From Zygaena filipendulae (taxonomy: Eukaryota; Arthropoda; Insecta; Lepidoptera; Zygaenidae): a stretch of 64,000 nucleotides of DNA. The notes below the pieces were generated by a model. The model was not told the origin of the DNA. It did no database searches and saw only the letters and a list, made by a program, of their open reading frames with translations. Location: contig OU015649.1 in assembly GCA_907165275.2 (NCBI GenBank), positions 1,952,001 through 2,016,000 of the forward strand, written 5' to 3'. Every line of letters starts with the position of its first letter. The first letter of the stretch is position 1. Shown piece by piece: positions 12,501 to 21,500 of this stretch. The position numbers and the translations under genes are program-made.

Positions 12501-15500
12501 CACGATTGTCAACTCTAAGTCGTTCTCGTTTAGGTCGGTGTTGCATTGCACCACGGAGAACTGGCGCGCTTCGTAGTGGAACTTCGGCGGGGTCTGGCCT
12601 AAGCTGGAAGTTTAACAACGACGTTTCGTTGAACACATTTCTACTGTATAATTATGTATATGTCTATGTCTATATACTTAATGAAAACAAAAAATAATAA
12701 CTAACACAAAATGAACTAAATAAAATTAAATAAAAGGATATCATTACTAGAGATATACAGCCGCCTCGTTACAACACTTTAACGTTGTCAATTTATGTTG
12801 TAATTTTTTTAAATTATAAAAGTTTTTAAATCATAAATTATCTGTCTATTTATTCCTGAAATTTTATACACGCAGCACTTTACCTACTTACTACCTACTT
12901 ATTCAATAAAGAGTCAATCAACGTCATCTATCGAAAACTGTTCGCAACTAAAAAGTTTTTATTATGTAACTAGTGCATGGTTTAGGTTTTTAGCGCATTT
13001 GAATAAAAGTTTGTTTTATAAATGTTTTTTTTTTTAGTTTTTTCTATCGAGACTTATTTCTTGTTAGAGATAATATAATACTAATTACCGCCATCTATCG
13101 TAACCAGTTCGCAACTCTTTCTTTTAGATGGAATCTCACCTCTTGGCCACGGCCACCACGTCGAGGTCCTGTTTGACGCTGACCGCGAGGTGCTCGAACC
13201 GGTTCGCCTCGGCCACGTTGCCCATCGAGCGGTTGTGGTCGCGGTTCGCGAGGCACAGCCGCAGCTGGTCGGTCAGCTGCTGGTGCAGCCGCGCGAGGAC
13301 GTCCTCCTCGCCCGCCGGGAGCGGCGCCGCGGGGGAGGGGGAGGGGGAGGAGGCGGCGGGGGCGGGGGCGGCCGCCGGGGGCGGGGGGTCGCAGTCCTCC
13401 GACGAGACCACGTCGAAACTGGAAATAGGGCACAAGGTACAAAATACATATTTTGATTTTTTCTCACTATTTAGTCCGTCAGGTTTGATAGTAAAAAAAA
13501 TATTAATCCCATCAAAAACAAACTTGTAAAAAGTCCCAAGTCTCGCAACTCAGTTCTTCTACAGTAAAAAGTTGTGAGATCAATGTAATACCAAGTCGGT
13601 TAATTTATTCAGTGCCTACTTAAGGGTCCTTCTGTCTAAAGTTATCATGTTATAAGCTAATCTAATAACATTTTATAGTGACCATATCAAATTTAAAAAT
13701 CTTTTATGTTTTAAATAGATTGATTGGCTTGGCGATCACGTGAAAACACAATATATCTCACATGTAATACATAATTATGGTTCTAAACAATCTAATTTAA
13801 TTATAATATGTATTACTTGTGAGATACATTGTGTTTTCACGTGATCGCCAAGCCAATCAATCTATTTAAAACATAAAAGATTTTTAAATTTGATATGGTC
13901 ACTATAAAATGTTATTAGACTAGCTTATAACATGATAACTTTAGACAGAAGGACCCTTAAGTAGGCACTGAATAAATTAACCGACTTGGTATTACATTGA
14001 TCTCACAACTTTTTACTGTAGAAGAACTGAGTTGCGAGACTTGGGACTTTTTACAAGTTTTTTTTTGATGGGATCTCATTTCTTTTTGTAAATGGTCTTT
14101 CTCCTTTTCTTTTCTGTTGATATCAGAGTTCGCGCGGGAATTCCAGAAATGAATCCTAGCTAGATCGATTTATGGCCCCCGAAATCCCCTGTATACAAAA
14201 TTTCATGAAAATCGTTGGAGCATTCAGATTAGGGGAATTTTATCTCGGAATTCCCGAAGGATCTCCGAAATTAACGCTGGTGAAATCTCATGAAATTTTG
14301 CATGCACGTTGTCAGGGGTAAAGAAAACCTAGGGATATAGGGTACTAACTACTTTGCATCTCTGAATTCCCGCGGGATCTCCGAAATTAACGCGGGTGAA
14401 ACCGCGGGGAACAGCTAGTCTCATATATTTATATGGGATCACAAAGTTATTTGTGCAGTTGGTACATATAACTGCATATATAACTTTGTAATTCCATACA
14501 TTTATATGGGATTACAAAGTTATTTATGCAGTTGGTGTATCTAGAAAACTGGACCGAAATTGCAAAATATTTTAGTTTTTCCTTGATTTATACAATAAAC
14601 ACTAATTGTATTCTAAATTTCAAACTTCTATGTCTGCTAGAAGTGCCTTAGAGTTTTGATGATCGGTCAGTGAGTGAGTGAGTGAGTGAGTGAGTGAGTG
14701 AGTGAGTGAGTGAGTGAGTGAGTGAGTGAGTGTGAGTGAGTGACCTACAAAATTAAGAAACTTTGACTGGTTATAATTCTTAAACTACTGGTTCAAATCG
14801 AATGAAATTTAAATTATACCGTCTTTATACAATACCTGCTTGTTTACTAAAAATTCAGGCTTCTAGTTTTATCCACAACGAAGTTATAGGGGGTCGAAAA
14901 TGGCCTGAATTGCTTCGAGAAAAGGATAGTACGGCCGTGCCGCCTTTGTTGCTCGACTTGGCGGGGGCACTGCCGTGCCCCCAGAACAAGCATTTTTTGC
15001 TGTTTCATATACTTAGATAGGAAATTAACGTGAAACCACGGGGACCAGATAGTAAAAAATGATAGACAACGCATTTTTTGCTTTTTCAAATTATACGAAA
15101 ACATTCGTGTGTGCGTGGGCGTGCATGAGTGTGCGTGCATATTCGTGCGTGCATAATTATGTATGCGCGCATATGTGTGTGCGTGCATGCGTGTGTGCGG
15201 GCATGCGTGTGTGCGTGCGTGTGCAGTGTCTTGTGGGTGTACGTCGCCCTACGTGTGCTCGAGCTGGTCCTTCGCCCGCGGCGGCAGCGGCAGCGACTTG
15301 AGGTCGACGGGCAGCCCGCCGCGCGCCGCCTCCAGCACCGTGTCGAAGCCCTTCGCCGCGCGCAGGTACTCCTTCGCCTTCTCCATGTCGCCTGATCAAT
15401 TTATTTAATTATTTATTTATTTTTATTTGTAAGACCAGCAGCACAATTATAATTTGCATAGGTATATAAAATGTAAATATAACAAAAATGCTAATGATAG

Positions 15501-18500
15501 GTCTTCACATGTATATGCAAATTAAGTACACTATAAATAGCTTATAGCATCGACGTAGCGTTCACACGGCATGTTGGTGGTTATAAAAATAAAAAGAAGA
15601 ATAAGAAGATATAAAATTTTACATCATTTATGCAGGCCTGACGGCCTACATAATACGTATTACGAAATTGTAAACATACGTATATATACATATAAATATT
15701 TTCTACTCCATTTATTTATCACTCCACTCACCAGCTTTCTTAGCTTTCAGCGCTGCCTCCTTGAACTGCTTCTGCTGCTGCAGCAGGAACACCAGCTGCT
15801 TCTCGTAGCGCGAGGAGGGCGCGGGGCGCGGGGCGGGCGCGGGGGACGGCGCGGGGGGCGGCCGCGGCGAGGGGCGGGGCGGGGGAGCACTCGCCTGGGG
15901 ATGGTAAACAGATATGAATTAACATATATAAAAATGGATTATATTATATTACTAGCTGTGCCCCGCGGTTTCACCGGCGATAAGTTCCCGCGGAAATTCC
16001 GGGATAAAAAGTACCCTATGTCCTTTTCTGTACCCCTGACAACGTGCATGGCAAATTTCATCCAAATCTTTCAGCGGTTTTTGCGTGACTGAGTAACAAA
16101 CATCCAAACATCCACACTTTCACATTTATAATATTATATAGTAGGATCATTTATTTATTTACTAGCTGTTCCCCGCGGTTTCACCCGCGTTATTTTCGGA
16201 GATCCCGCGGGTGTTCCGAGATGAAAGTGCTTACTAAACTATATTTTTTCTGTACCTACCTTTGAGAACGTGTAGGTAAAATTTAACGTAGTTTCTTCCG
16301 CGATAATTTCGGAATTCCCGCGGGTATTCCGGCACAAAAAGTATCTTATGTCCTTCTGTATACCCCTACCAACGCGTATGCAAAAATGTATGAAGATCGG
16401 TTGAACCGTTAAGGTGTGAAAGCGTAACAAAAAACTCACATTTGTAAGGATTTATTAAAACCCAAGTAAGTATAGAATAACAGTTTGTAAGCCTACTGTG
16501 TTATAAGATATTGCTTCTTGTCATTCATGACTTTATTCAAGTCTAGAAGTACCCTATCAATGCATAATACCAAAAACATTCCAGGCCGTCATGAAGGGAG
16601 GTAGGTAGGTTAAAAATATTATAGGAGTGACCTTGTCGGCGGGCTCGGCGGGGAGCGGGCCGTGCCCCAGCGGCACGGGCAGGTCGGCGGGCGGCGCGCG
16701 CCCCGCCGCGTGCAGGCGCAGCGCCTCCGCGTACTGCTGCACCACGCGCCCCAGCCGCCGCGCCTTCGACGCGTTGCCCTGCTCGCGGGCTAGCGCCTCT
16801 TGCTCCTGTTGCACCGTCATTGTGGAACGATTATTGTTATTTATAATATGAGATAATTATGGGATGATAATTAGTTTGATATTCATGGGATGATAATCAA
16901 CTTGATAGTTATGGGATGATAATTATATCAATAACTAGTTGTGCCCCGCGGTTTCACCCGCGTTAATTTCGGAGTTCGCGAGGGAATTCCGGAATAAAAA
17001 GTACCCTATGTGTTAATCTGATATATAAGCTATATTATTGTAAAGTTTCATTTAAATCCATCCATAAAATAGTTTTCGCGTGAAAGAGTAACAATCATCC
17101 ATCCATCCATACATACTTACAAATTTTCGCGTTTATAATATTAGTAGGATTATGGGATAATAATTAGCTTGATAGTGATGGGATGACAGTGATGGGATGA
17201 TAATTATGGTGATAATGAAGGGATGATAATTATGAATTATCTTGGTAATTATTATAGAAAGATTATAATATCATCCACGCTATCTGTCGTACCGTATGAA
17301 TTCGAGCGCAATTTATCGCTCTTATACACGCCACCCTTCTTCTCCCGGCCCTTATCCCCCTGTCCCTTTCGGCAGAGCATTCAAGATACCTATGGGTTTA
17401 GACTAGGCACTTGTTCAATATTTGATGGTTTTTCTTGTGTGTTGTGCTGGAAAGAACGTAGTTTTCTTTCACGTGGTCACGTAAACCTGAAGTTCTGATT
17501 GGACAATTTTTCTTGACCACGGGACAAACGACGGTTCGTTCCTTAGTTTTCTAGGCGTTAACGATTATACGGACGCAGATAAGCATTAACATGTTAACCC
17601 ACAAAATTAAGTTACCTATTCAGAACGATTTATTGAGAGTAAGGGAACGTTTTTTAATTATGTGTTTACCTTATTACATTGGTTAAGTATGTAACTAAAT
17701 ATTGAACATAAAATATGTTGACACAAAATGGCGCTCCTACTTTTAAAACACGATTTACTCAAAATTTCTCCAGTGTGGGTTAACACACTATTGCTTATCT
17801 ATGTCCATACATAGATTGTCAACTTGGCTAAGGGGCCGGGTGGCGCTAGTTTTTCCCCTGTAAGAGTGATAAGGTCAGTTTAAACAACTGTTGACCTGAA
17901 ACGGAGCAACTACCTGAAAAGCGGCCAGTCTCAGTCGCAGCGCCTCCTCGACGGTGGCCCCCGTGATCAAGCCGCCGCCCTCCGCCGCCGGGGCGGGAGC
18001 CGGTTCTGAAGGGACAAAATGGAATACAGCACCAACCCTTCTCTGTCCTGTTATTAAGTTTTAAGTGTGAATTCCATATTTGCTTTGTTTACCGATGTCG
18101 GCTGTATAATTAAGTACTAGCTATAATTAAGTTTCACCCGCGTCAGTTTTGGAATTCCGGCAGGAACTAATTTTTCTAAAATAAAAGTATCCTAAGTTAC
18201 TCCGCAGGTATCTGGCAGGTATCTGCCAGTGAAAGTCCCGTCAAAATCGGTCCAGCCGTTTCAGAGAATTGCCGGAATAAACAGACGGACAGGCAGACCA
18301 AAAGACATAAGGACATACAGACAAACGGAGAAAATTTTTAAAAATTGTTTTTTTTTTTATGTTACTTCCGCCTACCTATATACTTTCGTATGCATTACCA
18401 ACTCCAACCAAGCGTGTAGAGCCGCAGTCTGAAGCTAGTTTTTATTAATATATTTATATACTTAGGTATTCTTGTAACCATTTAGGGAGTAATTTTGCTC

Positions 18501-21500
18501 ATAATTTTTTAACAATTTTGCTATGAGACTGAAAATTGCCGCAATCAAAGACGTTCTTTTTAATGTTAGTTGGCATTTGACTCATAAACGGCCGCACTCA
18601 GAGTCGACTTTAATGATTACTTAGTTAAGTACGGATTTTTAAAACAAAACTGCCGCAATCAGAGACGTTCAGTAAATTAATGTTAATTGGCATTCAATGA
18701 GATGTAACTTAATTAGTTAAATGCCAACTAACATTAATTTATTAAACTTGTCTGATTGCGGCAGTTTTGTTTTAAAAATCTATACTTAACTAAGTAATCA
18801 TTAAAGTCGTCTCTGAGTGCGGCGGTAAGTTACATTTAGTTACTTAAATGTCAATTAACATTAATTTAATTAACGTCTCTGATTGCGGCAATTTTGTGTT
18901 AAAATCTTTACTTAAAAATTAAGTAATCATTAAAACAACTCTTAGTGTGGTCGTAACTCTGTGAATGTATTTGCCTAAATGCACTAGGTACATATTATGC
19001 GAAAGTCTACAACAAAAACAAGAACCCAAAACCAAACTACCATCAAACCCACTAGTTACATGCAGTATGAGGTACAAAAAGAAACAAACACGCATCACCA
19101 AAGCATTTAATTCCAATATCCACTTATGACTTAACTATAAGTAATACATCCACAATGTAAACACAACTATACTCTTGTAGCATTAAGAGTCATATTCACC
19201 TGCGGAGTTTTGAGTTTGCTCCTCGCTCTTCTGCGATTTGAACGCCGCAGCGACGGCCGCCGGCGTGGGGAGCTCTTCGAGATCCATCTCCTGGCCGGAC
19301 TTGTAAGCTTCCACCACCAGCTCGAACTGTTTCACCACTTTCAGGTGCTCGAGTGCCAGTGCTTTGTCGCCCGCCTGCTTGCTGGCGAGTGCTGCCGCTT
19401 TGAACTCCTCCTTGCGTTCTGCAAACAAGCACACAAAAACGAATCCTTACCTACTATTATTATAAATGTGAAAGTGAGTTTGTTTGTTTGTTACGCTTTC
19501 ACGCCTCAACGGCTCAACCGATCATCATGAAATTTTGCATACCCTACATAGGGTTCCTTTTATACCGGGATCCCCACAGGAACTCCGAAATTACCGGGAT
19601 CAGCTAGTCTATACTATAATAAAGAGAAAAGATTTATTTTTTTGTTTGTGACGATTTAACTCAAAAACCACTGGACCGATTTCAAAAATTCCTTCACCAT
19701 TAGAATGCTACATTATCCTTGAGTATCAGGCTATATTGAAACCCGGAATTCTCGCAAGAACCCCGAAATTACCCCAGGTGAAATCGCGGGGAACAACTAG
19801 TAATAAATATAAATAAATAAAGAATAGGATACAAAGCTTTATCCTATTCTTTTATCCCTAAACAAACCTTCACTGAGATATTTATTTACATATTTTCTGA
19901 TCCTTTTTTTTCTGATTTATTATTATAGAATTGTAAATTTCATTCAAGTATTTGGGTTCCTAAGAATCTCGCAAAGTAGAACTTGGCAATCAGTCATACA
20001 TAGAAGTATTATTATGACATTGCATACTCAAAATCAGTAGCAATCCTTCTCGCTTGGCCGGATCCACCTCTGCCTCTTCAGTGACAGCAGGCGGAGGAGG
20101 CGGAGGTTGTTCGGGCTCCGGCAGGCTCGGGGGCTCCGCCTCCTCTTCGGGGGCGCTCGGCTCCGGCGCCGGGGCGCTCGGGGCGGCGCGGGCGGGCGGC
20201 TGCGGGGCGGCGGGAGTGTCCCCGTCGCCCGGCTTGCCCGCGCTCACCGGCGGGGGGATGTCGCCGTCGTCGATCGGACGCCCCGCCTTCGCCTGCTTCA
20301 GCAGATCGTTCAGTGTCTTTAGACCCCGCGCAAACCTACAATAGGACATTATATTTATAATATAAGCAATAGTGTGTTAACACAGACTGCAGAAATTTGA
20401 AATAAATCGTGTTTTAAAATTATAGCGCCATTTTGTGCCATTTTTTTTTTTATGTTCAACATTTTGTTGGTATTTAAACAATGCAATAAGGCAAAAACAT
20501 AATTTAAAAACAAACGTTCTATAACTCTGAATAAAGCGTTTTGTATCAATAACTTAATTTTATGGGTTAACTTAATTTTATGTTATTGCTTATCGGCGTT
20601 CAATAATATTTAAAAAAAACAACATTGCTTATTTGTTGGTTCGTCTTCTATTCGTTATATTATTCTATTTGCACAAATTTTGGAGAATCTTTGAGCGCGT
20701 TCTTCTAAATGTATGTAACGAGGCAGTCACCCGATCATCATTTAATCTTTATTTTTTATTTCCTTCCGGAAAATCCTTCACCACTTTGTACCTATATCTA
20801 TTATTTGAACAGTGTATAAAAACCACGTTAGTGTAAGTGCGGCAGTAAACATCTAGGGCAGTTGGAATTACCAGAAGAACGAATCCAACAAAGAGAAGGC
20901 CAACTGATTGTAGGATAAGCAATTTCCTGTGTGGATAGATCATAATTCAACACACTAAGGAAACCCACCCACACCCTTTATACGATCACTATAACACTAC
21001 TCTTTATGAGCTCTCTGTTTAAGGCCTATTGAGATATACACTATACAGGTTAAACAAAGGACTTAATGAGGAAAATATACTTTATTTGATTTAGTCACGT
21101 AATCATCAAATAAACCGAGGCGCCCACCGATTATACCTAAAGATCATGTCATGTGCCGTTTCTTTCCATACTATCGCCGATTCATCAACAGTTCATCATA
21201 ACCAATAAGTATTTTTCTGGTCAAGTATCACATGCATGACATTCATAATCAAATGAGAACTAATAGGTAAATAATGCTGTGGCATTCAGAATAGTTATAG
21301 CATCAGATTCAGTTTTTTTTTTTTTAGTTTGTTATCTTACCTCCTCGCGCGACTGCTTTCGCCGTTTTCTTTAGCACTCTTTTCTGCTAAAGTGTAATTT
21401 GATATTCTTTCCTGCAGCAGGCTGACAGTGCTGCTCGCCCCACTCTCGGTCCTGGAGGGCGGCGGGGGGGCGGGGCGCGCGGTGCGGGGAGGGGGCGCGG

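Noticed and set aside
13128..13529. 133-aa plus-strand ORF and other GC-rich ORFs over lgd exon 10
   Set aside because: Antisense and alternate-frame shadows of a GC-rich, Pro/Ala-coding exon whose minus-strand reading matches the CC2D1 family.
15571..16092. 173-aa plus-strand ORF
   Set aside because: It crosses lgd exon 8 in antisense, an intron and a Helitron-like copy; composition changes abruptly along it.
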